Positions 15,126 through 23,808 of a DNA stretch of 64,000 nucleotides are shown one piece after another. The DNA is taken from NCBI RefSeq assembly GCF_004216915.1, contig NZ_SGXD01000004.1, positions 186,001-250,000 of the forward strand, read 5' to 3'. Source of the stretch: Motilibacter rhizosphaerae (GTDB lineage: Bacteria > Actinomycetota > Actinomycetes > Motilibacterales > Motilibacteraceae). A program made the translations under genes and the position numbers. How positions within the stretch are numbered: the stretch's first letter is position 1; each line of letters starts with the position of its first letter. Below the pieces are notes generated by a model. That model ran no database searches. It had not been told where the DNA came from and worked only from the letters and a program-made list of their open reading frames with translations.

Positions 15126-18100
15126 TCAGCCCGCGAGGTGGCCCCAGTCCGGCAGCAGCTCGCGCCACGGGCCGGCAGCGACGACGCGCCCGTCCTCCAG
15201 CACGACGACGAGGTCGGCGCGGGCGAGCGCCGAGCGCTTCGAGCTGGTGCCGATGACGGTCGTGCCGCGGTGGCGCAGACCCTCCCACAGCTCGAGCTCG
15301 GTGCGCGCGTCGAGCGCGGACGAGACGTCGTCCGCGACGAGCAGCTCGGCCTCCGTGGCCAGCGCGCGGGCGAGGGCCAGCCGCTGCACCTGGCCCCCGG
15401 ACAGCCGCACCCCCCGCTGCCCCACGAGCACGCCGTCGCCACCGGCCGCGGCGAGGTCGGAGTGCAGCCGCGCGGTCTCGAACGCCGGGTCGGGGGCGCG
15501 GTCGTGGTCGAGCGTGACGTTGTCGCGGAAGGACACCGAGAGCACCCGCGGCACCTGGCTGACGTAGGCGACCTGCCCGGGGCGGAGGAACTCCTGCGGC
15601 GAGCGCACCTCCTCGTCGTTCCAGAGGATGCGGCCCTCGTGGTCGACGAGCCCGGCCAGGCTGCGCAGCAGGCTGGACTTCCCCGAGCCCACGCGCCCGG
15701 CGAGCAGGACGACCGAGCCCCGGTCGACGGTGAGGTCGACCCCCTCCACCCCGACCGTGCCGTCCTCGTGGACCGCGGTGAGCCCCTCGAGGCGCAGGGT
15801 GCGCAGCGGGACGCGCGGGGCGGCGTCGGGCAGCGGCGAGCGCCCGGCGACGAGGTCGACCTGCGGCGGCAGGCTCACGAGGTCCGCGGTGCCGGCGAGC
15901 TGGGCCGCGGCCTGCAGCCAGCGGCGTGCCACGGGCGCCTCGGTCACCGCCGCCCCCATGACGATGCCGAACCACCCCATCCCGCTCACCGTCGTCGCGA
16001 CGAGCACGGCGTCCGCGAGGCCCCAGCCGCCCGCGGCGTAGACCCCCCAGGCCGTGACCACCCCGGCCTGGACGAGGACGCCCGGCACGCTCATGAGCAG
16101 GGTGCGGACGCGGTACTCCCGCACGTGGGCGCGGACGCGCTGGGCGTCGACCCGCTCGAGCTGCGCCTGGACGGTGGCCGTGGCGCCCGAGAGCTTGACC
16201 GTACGGACCGCCTCGAGCGCGCTCGCCAGCTCCTGGCCGAGCCGGGCGCGCGCGTCGCCCGCCTCGCGCGCCGCCCGCCCGGCGAGCGGAGCGCCCAGCG
16301 CGCTCACCAGCGCGGGCAGGAGCAGTACGCCCAGCAGGACGAGCAGGGCGAGCGGCGACCCGCTGAGCGCGGCGGCCGCCGCGACCGCGATGGCCGCGAG
16401 GCAGACGTCGAGCCAGCGGTCGGCGTACCAGATGAGGCGGTCGGAGTCGAGGGCACGGGCGGTCACCTCGCCGGCGCTCGTCTGCTCCAGGCGGTGCTGC
16501 ATCGTCTGACCGCGGAGGACCGCGAAGCGCACGCGCAGCGCGGCCGCCACCCACCAGCGGGGGTAGATGCGGAACGCCCCGGACACGAACACCGGACCGG
16601 CGACGAGGCAGGCGACGAGCACGAGGGCCAACGGCCAGGGCGTGCCCGAGCCGCTGCGCAGGTCGGCGACCAGGCGGCCCCAGACGAAGCCGCTGACGGC
16701 GCCGTAGACACCGAGCACCGTGGCGAGCCCGAAGCCGATGCCGCCGAGGAAGCCCCACTGCGGGTAGATCCGGAGCAGCGCCCAGACCGTGCGCGCGAGG
16801 CTGGGCCGCACGGTGGGGAGCGTGCGCGGCTCGCGCCGCCGCTCGGTCCGCGTCAGCGGCGCGGACACGCGCTCGCCCTCCGGGCTGCGGGTCCCGGCCG
16901 CCGCAAGCAGCTCGGCGAAGGGCCCGGGCGCGGTCACGAGCTCGTCGCGCCGGCCGTGCTGGACCACGCGACCGGCGTCGAGCACGGTCACCAGGTCGCA
17001 CCGCTCGGTCGTGGCGAGCCGGTGCGCGACGACCAGGCCCGTACGGCCGGCGAGCAGCCGCTCGGAGGCGTGGACGACCCGGCGCTCGGTCTCCGGGTCC
17101 ATCCGCGCGGTCGCCTCGTCGAGCACGACGACGCGCACGTCGCGCACCAGCAGCCGGGCGAAGGCGACGAGCTGCTGCTCCCCCGCTGACAGGAGCACGC
17201 CGCTCGGGCCGAGCACGGTGTCGAGGCCGTCGGGCAGCCCGGACACCCACTCCTCGAGGTCCAGCGCGGCGAACGCCGCCTCGACGTCCGCGCGGGCGAC
17301 GTCGGCGAAGAGCGTGACGTTGTCGAGCAGCGACGCGGCCAGCAGCTCGGTCCGCTGGGTCACGACGCCGACCGCGCGGCGCAGCGCCTCGAGGTCGGTG
17401 GCGCGGACGTCCTGGCCGGCGACGAGGACCGTCCCCTCGGGCGGCTCCAGCGCACGCGGGAGGAACGAGGTCAGCGTGGACTTCCCCGAGCCCGTCCGGC
17501 CCACCAGCGCGCAGGTCAGGCCCGCCGGGACGCGGAAGGTCACGTCGTCGAGCGCGAACCCGGGCCCGTCGTCGTCGCCGAACGCGAAGGACAGGTGCCG
17601 GAACTCCACGTCCGCCGGGACGTCCGGCACCGGACGGCCGCCGTCCGGCTCCTGCGGCGAGTCGAGCAGGGCGCGTACGCGGGTCAGCGCCCCGATGCCG
17701 GCCTGGATCTCCGGCAGGTGCTGCGCGACCTGTCCGAGCTGCCCCACGAAGCTGCTGGCCAGCAGCCAGATCGTCACGAGGGCCGCGAGCGTCATGCGGT
17801 CGGCGGTGACCAGCGCGACCCCCGCGAGCGCGAGGACCGCCATGAGGCACTGCGCCGCCAGGCCCGTCCGCAGCTGCGTCGTGCTCGAGGCCGACGAGGT
17901 CGCGGAGACGCGCGCGAGCAGCGTGCTGGCCCGGCGGGCGTACTGGCGCAGGACGTGGGGCTGCCCGAGCGCGGTGCGCACGTCGTCGCGGCCGGCGACG
18001 GCCTCCTCGAACTGCGCCGCGTGCTCCGACCAGGCCACTTCCTCGGCGAGCTTGCGCCCGGCGACGGTACGTGCGCTGGGCCGCGCGACGAGCAGCGCGA

Positions 18101-18584
18101 CGGCCGCCACGGCCGGGAAGAGCAGCCACGCCCACGGCCAGGTGAGCCCGGCGACGACCCAGGCGAGCACGGCGCGCAGCGCCGCCCGGGCGAGGTTGGT
18201 GCCCGTCGTGCGCAGCAGGTGCCCCGCCTGGTTGACGTCGTCGTCGACGCGGTCGAGCAGCTCCCCCACGGCCTGCTCCTGCAGCACGGGGAGCGGCTGG
18301 TGCAGCGCGCGGGCCAGCAGGTCGGCGCGGAGCCGCTGCTCGGCGCGGCCGATGACGCCCGAGACGACCGTCGAGCCGGCACCGTCGAGCAGGGCCGATC
18401 CCAGCAGCAGCACGGCGAGCAGGGCGACGTCGGAGCCCGCCGCGCCGGCGCCCCCGGCCAGCCGGCCGCCGACGACCGCGCCCAGCACCTCCGCGGCGGC
18501 GGCGAGCACGAGCAGCGCGAGCGCGGCCGTGGACCGGCGCCCGGCGAGGCGGCGCCAGCCCAGGCGGGCCGGGTCTCGGCGCAC
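15126..18584 (-). CDS. Fused ABC exporter (TMD-NBD-TMD-NBD), asymmetric
   Basis: 1152-residue single-chain exporter made of two half-transporters, each with about six membrane segments and a nucleotide-binding domain. The first NBD has Walker A GRTGSGKST (about residue 365), signature LSAGEQQ, Walker B VVVLDEAT and H-loop VVAHR. The second has Walker A GRVGSGKSS (about 965), signature LSGGQVQR, but Walker B is LLVADDVS (Glu replaced by Asp) and the H-loop position reads IGTSS without His. So only one ATP site is canonical, as in heterodimeric exporters. GTG 18584 is chosen because AGGGGGAG precedes it; the frame upstream is arginine-rich. The substrate is unknown (drug, lipid or peptide). Confidence 0.88.
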   Translation of the reverse strand: MRRDPARLGWRRLAGRRSTAALALLVLAAAAEVLGAVVGGRLAGGAGAAGSDVALLAVLLLGSALLDGAGSTVVSGVIGRAEQRLRADLLARALHQPLPVLQEQAVGELLDRVDDDVNQAGHLLRTTGTNLARAALRAVLAWVVAGLTWPWAWLLFPAVAAVALLVARPSARTVAGRKLAEEVAWSEHAAQFEEAVAGRDDVRTALGQPHVLRQYARRASTLLARVSATSSASSTTQLRTGLAAQCLMAVLALAGVALVTADRMTLAALVTIWLLASSFVGQLGQVAQHLPEIQAGIGALTRVRALLDSPQEPDGGRPVPDVPADVEFRHLSFAFGDDDGPGFALDDVTFRVPAGLTCALVGRTGSGKSTLTSFLPRALEPPEGTVLVAGQDVRATDLEALRRAVGVVTQRTELLAASLLDNVTLFADVARADVEAAFAALDLEEWVSGLPDGLDTVLGPSGVLLSAGEQQLVAFARLLVRDVRVVVLDEATARMDPETERRVVHASERLLAGRTGLVVAHRLATTERCDLVTVLDAGRVVQHGRRDELVTAPGPFAELLAAAGTRSPEGERVSAPLTRTERRREPRTLPTVRPSLARTVWALLRIYPQWGFLGGIGFGLATVLGVYGAVSGFVWGRLVADLRSGSGTPWPLALVLVACLVAGPVFVSGAFRIYPRWWVAAALRVRFAVLRGQTMQHRLEQTSAGEVTARALDSDRLIWYADRWLDVCLAAIAVAAAAALSGSPLALLVLLGVLLLPALVSALGAPLAGRAAREAGDARARLGQELASALEAVRTVKLSGATATVQAQLERVDAQRVRAHVREYRVRTLLMSVPGVLVQAGVVTAWGVYAAGGWGLADAVLVATTVSGMGWFGIVMGAAVTEAPVARRWLQAAAQLAGTADLVSLPPQVDLVAGRSPLPDAAPRVPLRTLRLEGLTAVHEDGTVGVEGVDLTVDRGSVVLLAGRVGSGKSSLLRSLAGLVDHEGRILWNDEEVRSPQEFLRPGQVAYVSQVPRVLSVSFRDNVTLDHDRAPDPAFETARLHSDLAAAGGDGVLVGQRGVRLSGGQVQRLALARALATEAELLVADDVSSALDARTELELWEGLRHRGTTVIGTSSKRSALARADLVVVLEDGRVVAAGPWRELLPDWGHLAG

Positions 18585-18892
18585 GGCTCCCCCTGGAGCT
18601 CGGAAGGGACGAGGACGGTGGAGCGGCGTGGCCGCACGGAGCGGGCACCGGCCGGCACGGCCGGCACGCGCCGGCACGCGTCGGCACCAGGTCGGCGTCG
18701 TGCCGGCGGCGGGCGCCCACCGAGCGCCGAGGCCGGCGCGACCGTGCCGCTCGGGCCGCGTCGTGCTCGAGCGGCCCCGAGCACGATACGCAGCGGGGCT
18801 GGTCCGGCGCCTGCCGTTTTCGGGCGGCCGGGGAGGCGTCGCGCTCCGGGGGGCGCCGGGCCCCGGCCCGGCTGGAGCCCCGCCTGGACCGC
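18585..18892. other. Gene-free 308-bp region between polA and the fused ABC exporter gene
   Basis: No credible ORF. It contains four imperfect copies of GCCGGCAC at 18651, 18660, 18670 and 18680, about 10 bp apart. It also contains the 9-bp dyad TCGTGCTCG-N8-CGAGCACGA (18761-18786), which overlaps a minus-strand TATCGT (18783-18788) that could be the -10 of the ABC gene. A promoter with a repressor-type operator is therefore possible but unproved. Near polA the DNA is a run of G/C blocks without a clear terminator hairpin. Confidence 0.4.
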
Positions 18893-21622
18893 CTAGTGGC
18901 CGGCCTCCTGCCAGGTCCGCCCCGCGCCGACGCTGACGTCGAGCGGCACCGAGAGCTGCGCGGCCGCCCCCATCTCGCGGCGCACCAGCGCCTCGAGCTC
19001 CTCGCGCTCCCCGGCCGCCACCTCGAGCACGAGCTCGTCATGGACCTGCAGGAGCATCCGCGAGCGCAGCCCGGCCTCGACCAGGGCGGCGTCGACGCGG
19101 AGCATCGCGACCTTGACGATGTCCGCGGCCGAGCCCTGGATCGGCGCGTTGAGCGCCATCCGCTCGGCCATCTCGCGGCGCTGCCGGTTGTCGCTGACGA
19201 GGTCGGGCAGGTAGCGCCGGCGCCCCAGCACCGTCTCGGTGTAGCCGGAGCGACGGGCCTCGTCGACGACGTCGCGCAGGTAGTCGCGGACGCCGCCGAA
19301 GCGGACGAAGTACTCGTCCATGAGGCCCTGGGCCTCGCCGTAGTCGATCGAGAGCTGCTTGCCGAGCCCGTAGGCCGACAGCCCGTAGGCGAGGCCGTAC
19401 GACATCGCCTTGATCTTCGCCCGCTGCCCGGGCGAGACGTCGGCCGGCGCCACGCCGAAGACGCGGGACGCGGTGAAGGCGTGGAGGTCCTCCCCCGACT
19501 GGAACGCCTCGATGAGCCCGGCGTCCTCCGAGAGGTGCGCCATGATCCGCATCTCGATCTGGCTGTAGTCGGCGGTGAGCAGCGTCTCGTAGGCCTCGCC
19601 GACGACGAAGCCCTCGCGGATCCGCCGGCCCTCCTCGGTGCGGATGGGGATGTTCTGCAGGTTGGGGTCGGTGCTGGAGAGCCGTCCGGTCGCCGCGATC
19701 GTCTGGTTGAAGGTCGTGTGGATGCGCCCGTCGTCGCGCACCTCGGCGAGCAGGCCGGTGACGGTCTGCTTGAGCCGGCTCGCGTCGCGGTGGCGCAGCA
19801 GGTGGGCGAGGAACGGGTGCTCGGTCTGCACGAACAGCGCCTGCAGCGCGTCGGCGTCCGTCGTGTAACCGGTCTTCGTCCGCTTGGTCTTCGGCATGCC
19901 GAGCTCGTCGAAGAGCACGACCTGCAGCTGCTTGGGCGAGCCGAGGTTGATCTCCTTGCCGATGACGTCGTACGCCGCGGCCGCCGCGAGCCCGACCTGG
20001 TCGCCGAAGTGCGACTCCAGCCCCTCGAGGTGCTCGAGGTCGACCGCGATGCCGGCGTGCTCCATGCGCCCGAGCAGCGGCACGAGCGGCAGCTCGACCT
20101 CCTGGAGCAGCCTGTCCTGGCCCTTGTCGGCGAGCTCCTGGTCCAGCGCGTCGGCCAGGTCGATGACGGCGCGGGCGCGGAGCATCGCCGCCTGCACCCG
20201 GGACTCCTCGTCGCCGCCGTCGAGGCTCAGCTGGCCGTCGTCGCCCTCCTGCTCGACCCGCAGCTCGCGCTTGAGGTAGCGCAGCACGAGGTCGGAGAGG
20301 TCGAAGGTGCGGGTGTCGGGCCGCGCGAGGTAGGCGGAGAGCTGGGTGTCGCTCGTGACCCCCGCCAGCCCCCAGCCGCGCTCGCGCAGCGCGTGCAGCG
20401 GGCCCTTCGCGTCGTGCAGCGCCTTCGGCCGCTCCGGGTCCGCGAGCCACGCGGCGAGCGCGGCGTCGTCCTCCTCCGACAGCCCGGTCGGGTCGACGTG
20501 GGCCGCGGTGCCGTCGGCGGCGGCCAGCGCGAGGCCGTGGACGTCGCCCGTGCCCGAGCCCCACGTCCCGACCACGTGGACGCCGGTGCGCCCGGCGCCG
20601 CTCGCGTGCGCGGCGAGCCACGACGCCACCGCGCCCGGCGCCAGGACCGCGCCGGCGAGCTCGAACCCCTCGTCCGACGTGGGCTCCGGCGGGGCGAACG
20701 CGGAGTAGAGCCGCTCGCGCAGCACGCGGAACTGCAGCGTGTCGAACAGCTGGTGGACGGCGTCGCGGTCCATCGACTGCCAGACGAGGTCGTCCGGCTG
20801 CTCGTCGATGGGGACCTCGGAGTCGAGCTGCGTGAGCTGGCGGTTGCGGATGACCTGCGCCAGGTGGGCACGCAGCGCGTCGCCCACCTTGCCCTTGACC
20901 TCGTCGACGTGGTCCACGAGGGACGAGAGCGAGCCGTGCTCGACGATCCACTTCGCCGCGGTCTTCTCACCGACGCTCGGGATGCTGGGGAGGTTGTCGC
21001 TCGGGTCTCCGCGCAGCGCCGCGAAGTCGGGGTACTGCTGCGGGCTGAGGCCGTAGCGCTCCTGCACGGCGTCCGGCGTCATGCGCGAGAGCTCGCTGAC
21101 GCCCTTCTTCGGGTAGAGCACGGTCGTCCGCTCGCTGACGAGCTGGAAGGCGTCGCGGTCGCCGGTGCAGATGAGCACGTCGAAGCCCTGCGCCTCCGCC
21201 CGCTCGACGAGGGTGGCGATGACGTCGTCGGCCTCGTAGCCCGCGGCGGTGATGACGGGGATGCGCAGCGCCTCGAGCACCTCGCGGATGAGCGGCACCT
21301 GGGTGCCGAACTCGTCCGGCGACTTGGTGCGGTTCGCCTTGTACTCCGGGAAGGCCGCGGTGCGGAACGTCGCCCGGCCGACGTCGAACGCGACCGCGAC
21401 GTGCGTCGGCTGCTCGTCGCGCAGGACGTTGATGAGCATCGAGGTGAAGCCGTAGACCGCGTTGGTCGGCTGCCCGGTCGAGGTCGAGAAGTTCTCCACC
21501 GGCAGCGCGTAGAACGCCCGGTAGGCCAGCGAGTGCCCGTCGAGCAGGAGCAGCCGCGCTCCCGTGCGCGCGGGGCGCTCCGGGGAGCCGGCGGAGGGCG
21601 CGAGGGTGCTGCTCTCGGTCAC
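18893..21622 (-). CDS. polA: DNA polymerase I
   Basis: 909-residue repair and Okazaki-maturation polymerase. Residues 1-310 are the 5'-nuclease (LLLLDGHSLAYRAFYAL, YEADDVIATLV, TGDRDAFQLV, GDPSDNLPSIPSVGEKTA). The middle domain (about 320-520) has lost the 3'-5' exonuclease acidic motifs, as usual in actinobacteria. The polymerase domain carries motif A DYSQIEMRIMAH, motif B RAKIKAMSYGLAYG and motif C QVHDELVLEV. GTG 21622 is chosen because the nuclease motif follows directly and TACGAT (21630-21635) lies 7 nt upstream, indicating a leaderless transcript. It is divergent from a thioesterase gene with only 52 bp between. Confidence 0.96.
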   Translation of the reverse strand: MTESSTLAPSAGSPERPARTGARLLLLDGHSLAYRAFYALPVENFSTSTGQPTNAVYGFTSMLINVLRDEQPTHVAVAFDVGRATFRTAAFPEYKANRTKSPDEFGTQVPLIREVLEALRIPVITAAGYEADDVIATLVERAEAQGFDVLICTGDRDAFQLVSERTTVLYPKKGVSELSRMTPDAVQERYGLSPQQYPDFAALRGDPSDNLPSIPSVGEKTAAKWIVEHGSLSSLVDHVDEVKGKVGDALRAHLAQVIRNRQLTQLDSEVPIDEQPDDLVWQSMDRDAVHQLFDTLQFRVLRERLYSAFAPPEPTSDEGFELAGAVLAPGAVASWLAAHASGAGRTGVHVVGTWGSGTGDVHGLALAAADGTAAHVDPTGLSEEDDAALAAWLADPERPKALHDAKGPLHALRERGWGLAGVTSDTQLSAYLARPDTRTFDLSDLVLRYLKRELRVEQEGDDGQLSLDGGDEESRVQAAMLRARAVIDLADALDQELADKGQDRLLQEVELPLVPLLGRMEHAGIAVDLEHLEGLESHFGDQVGLAAAAAYDVIGKEINLGSPKQLQVVLFDELGMPKTKRTKTGYTTDADALQALFVQTEHPFLAHLLRHRDASRLKQTVTGLLAEVRDDGRIHTTFNQTIAATGRLSSTDPNLQNIPIRTEEGRRIREGFVVGEAYETLLTADYSQIEMRIMAHLSEDAGLIEAFQSGEDLHAFTASRVFGVAPADVSPGQRAKIKAMSYGLAYGLSAYGLGKQLSIDYGEAQGLMDEYFVRFGGVRDYLRDVVDEARRSGYTETVLGRRRYLPDLVSDNRQRREMAERMALNAPIQGSAADIVKVAMLRVDAALVEAGLRSRMLLQVHDELVLEVAAGEREELEALVRREMGAAAQLSVPLDVSVGAGRTWQEAGH

Positions 21623-21629
21623 GCCCCCG

Positions 21630-21668
21630 ATCGTAGGCGGACCCACCGACAGCACCGCGCCGTACGCT
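21630..21668. promoter_or_regulatory. Divergent leaderless promoter pair (polA / thioesterase)
   Basis: Minus-strand TACGAT at 21630-21635 lies 7 nt from the polA GTG. Plus-strand TACGCT at 21663-21668 lies 6 nt from the thioesterase ATG. The two -10 boxes are 27 bp apart, so the RNA polymerase footprints must overlap. Neither gene has a Shine-Dalgarno, consistent with transcription beginning at or next to the start codon. Confidence 0.6.
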
Positions 21669-21674
21669 GCGCCC

Positions 21675-22076
21675 ATGGCCGACCTCCCCGACCCCCTGCC
21701 CCTCGGCGCGCTGGCCGACCGCATGGGCATCGCGCTCACCACGGCGACGCCCGCGCTGGTGACGGGGACGATGCCGGTCGAGGGCAACACCCAGCCGTTC
21801 GGCGTGCTGCACGGCGGGGCCAGCGTCGTGCTCGCGGAGACGCTCGGGTCCGTCGGGGCCGCGCTGCACGCCCGGGCTGCGGGGCGCACGGCGGCGGGCG
21901 TGGAGATCAACGCCACGCACCACCGCGCGGTCCGCCGCGGCCTCGTCACCGGCACGGCCACCGCCGTGCACCTGGGTCGGACGATCGCGACGTACGAGGT
22001 CGTCATCACCGACGACGAGGGCCGGCGCACCTGCACCGCCCGGCTCACCTGCGCGGTCGTCGCCTCCGCCGGCTGA
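21675..22076 (+). CDS. Hotdog-fold thioesterase (PaaI/MenI-like)
   Basis: 133-residue single-domain acyl-CoA thioesterase. The hallmark LHGGASVVLAETLGSVGA segment (residues about 49-66, catalytic Glu in AET) and the VEINATHHRAV strand match the PaaI/DHNA-CoA-hydrolase clade. Such genes are commonly found beside polA in actinobacteria. The substrate is probably an aromatic acyl-CoA (hydroxynaphthoyl-CoA in menaquinone synthesis or phenylacetyl-CoA), but context does not decide. ATG 21675 is supported by TACGCT 6 nt upstream and the absence of a ribosome binding site. The gene ends just before an 84-bp palindromic element. Confidence 0.88.
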   Translation: MADLPDPLPLGALADRMGIALTTATPALVTGTMPVEGNTQPFGVLHGGASVVLAETLGSVGAALHARAAGRTAAGVEINATHHRAVRRGLVTGTATAVHLGRTIATYEVVITDDEGRRTCTARLTCAVVASAG

Positions 22077-22102
22077 CCCCTGCGTTCCCGGGGCGGCCCC
22101 GT

Positions 22103-22186
22103 TTGATCGGGGTCCCCGATCGAGGAGGGGTCACCACGAGGGGATCTCCTCGTGGTGAGCCCCATCTGATCGGGGACCCCGATCAA
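22103..22186. repeat. 84-bp compound palindromic element between convergent genes
   Basis: The outer arms are GATCGGGGTCCCCGATC (22105-22121) and its partner (22168-22184), each itself a near-perfect palindrome. The centre is a 28-nt near-palindrome (22131-22158) around GATC, flanked by GGGG and GCCCC. The whole can fold as one long hairpin or three small ones. It lies between the stops of the thioesterase and GNAT genes, so it may serve as a bidirectional terminator or be a REP/BIME-like mobile repeat. Confidence 0.75.
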
Positions 22187-22210
22187 CTGGGGGTGGAGCG
22201 GAGCGGGGCG

Positions 22211-22801
22211 CTACTCCGCGGCGCGGGCGAGCCGCAGCCGGCTGCGGCTGCGCATGGAGCGGCGGCGCGCCAGCAGGTCCTCGACGGCCGAGACCGCACC
22301 GGCGTCGGCCGCGAGCCGGCGGCGCACGGTGGCGACCGTCGCCGAGCGGCGGATGACGACGGGAGCGAAGCCGAGCCGCGCGAAGAAGCGGTTCTCGTCG
22401 CGGGTCTGCGGCAGCGTGCTCGTCATGATCTGGTCCGCGCCGACCTCCTCGGCGAACGCGGTCGCCGCGGCGACGAGGGCGTGGCCCACCCCGCGGCGGC
22501 GGTGCGACTGGCGCACGTGCATGAAGTGCAGGTGCACCGAGCGCGCGTCGAAGAGCACCGCGTAGGGCTGGTGGGTGAGGACGGCCATCCCCGCGATCTC
22601 GCCGTCGAGCTCGGCCACGAGGATGCGCAGGTCGGGGTCGGCCTCGGCCGCGTCGAGCCGCTCGTGCACGCCGCGCTCGGTGGGCACCGGGGCGACGCGG
22701 TCCATCGTGCGGGTGAGGTCCCGCAGCTCGGACCACAGCAGCAGCAGCCCGGGCGCGTCCTCGCGACGCGCCTTGCGCACCTGGACGTTGCCTCGGGGCA
22801 C
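22211..22801 (-). CDS. GNAT-family N-acetyltransferase
   Basis: 196-residue protein with a GNAT acetyl-CoA-binding core. The conserved HLHFMHVRQSHRRRGVGHAL segment (beta4 plus the RxxGxG/A pyrophosphate loop) lies at residues about 91-110, and the FFARLGFAPV motif at about 146-155. The C-terminal 40 residues are strongly basic (LLARRRSMRSRSRLR), suggesting nucleic-acid or ribosome contact. The acceptor substrate is unknown. GTG 22801 is chosen because GGAGGAGGAG lies just upstream; the in-frame start at 22858 adds a cysteine/glycine-rich stretch without support. Confidence 0.85.
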   Translation of the reverse strand: MPRGNVQVRKARREDAPGLLLLWSELRDLTRTMDRVAPVPTERGVHERLDAAEADPDLRILVAELDGEIAGMAVLTHQPYAVLFDARSVHLHFMHVRQSHRRRGVGHALVAAATAFAEEVGADQIMTSTLPQTRDENRFFARLGFAPVVIRRSATVATVRRRLAADAGAVSAVEDLLARRRSMRSRSRLRLARAAE

Positions 22802-23042
22802 CGCTCCTCCTCCACAGCAGCCGGACACCGGACCTCGACGGCCGGCGCAGAACCGCACCCGCAGCTGCGCGCCGCAGTCCCGTCCCAGGCGGTCCTCTGC
22901 CTAGGGTGGTGCGGCGCCGCTCCAGCCCCCGTGCTCCGCCGGCCGCGGAGGCCCGGCGATCAAGCTCGGGGCGGAGCCTACGACGGACCCCGAACCTGCC
23001 GCTAGTCCTTCCTGCGAGATCAGGAGGGAGGAGGAGTGACCG

Positions 23043-23800
23043 ATGCTGCCCGGAGCCGGGACGCTGCTCAACGTCACCACCATCGCGGGCGGGACGGGCC
23101 TCGGCTGCCTGCTCGGCGACCGGCTGCCCGCGCGGACCCGGGACGTCGTGACCGACGGTCTCGGCCTGGTGACGCTGCTGCTCGGCGGTCTCGACGCGGT
23201 GGCGGTGACCGACCCCTCCCTCGCCCGGGCGACGGCCCCCACGCCCCGCTGCTCGTCGTGCTCGCCGCGGTCCTCGTCGGCGGCGTCGCCGGGTCGCTGC
23301 TCCGGCTCGAGGACCGGCTGGAGGACCTCGGCGGGGCCCTGCGCGGTGCGCTGCTCCGGTCCGCGCGGGGCGGAGCCGGTCACGAGGGCCGCGAGCGCTT
23401 CGTCGCGGGCTTCGTCACCGCCAGCCTGGTCTTCTGCGTCGGCCCGCTGGCGGTCCTCGGCGCCCTCGACGACGGGCTCGGGCACGGCATCGAGTCCCTC
23501 GCGGTCAAGTCCGCCCTCGACGGCTTCGCCTCCGTCGCGTTCGCCGCCTCGCTCGGCTGGGGCGTGGGTGCCGCCGCCCTGCCGGTCGCCGCCTTGCAGG
23601 GCGCCTTCACCGTCGTCGGGCTGGTGCTCGGCGACGTCGTGCCCGAGGCCGACGTGACGGCGATGACGGCCACCGGGGGCCTGCTGCTCCTGGGCGTGGG
23701 CATGCGGCTGCTCCGCCTGCGCCAGGTCCCGGTCGCGGACCTGCTGCCGGCGCTGGCGGCCGCCCCGCTCATCACCGAGCTGGTGGCCGCCCTGCGCTGA
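23043..23800 (+). pseudogene. DUF554 membrane protein gene with internal frameshift
   Basis: The N-terminal part reads from ATG 23043 (MLPGAGTLLNVTTIAGGTGLG, then LLGDRLP) in one frame to about 23230. The rest of the DUF554 family continues in another frame from about 23235 to 23800 (PLLVVLAAVLVGGVAG, FVAGFVTASLVFCVGPLAVLGA, SLAVKSALDGFASVAF, LLLLGVGMRLL). Together the halves give the expected roughly 250-residue, 6-7 segment protein. The change is -1 (one missing base) near the C-rich 23231-23250. Strong AGGAGGGAGGAGG precedes the ATG. It could be a true pseudogene, a sequencing error in a C-run, or (least likely) programmed slippage at GGCCCCC. The family's function is unknown. Confidence 0.75.
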
Positions 23801-23808
23801 GCCCCGCG

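Noticed and set aside
18651-18687. GCCGGCAC repeats as an origin or iteron set
   Set aside because: Only four imperfect copies in a very GC-rich stretch, with no dnaA box or replication gene nearby.
23231-23250. Programmed -1 frameshift in DUF554
   Set aside because: GGCCCCC is a poor slippery site for the tRNAs involved, no downstream pseudoknot is obvious, and I know of no family precedent. Mutation or sequencing error is simpler.
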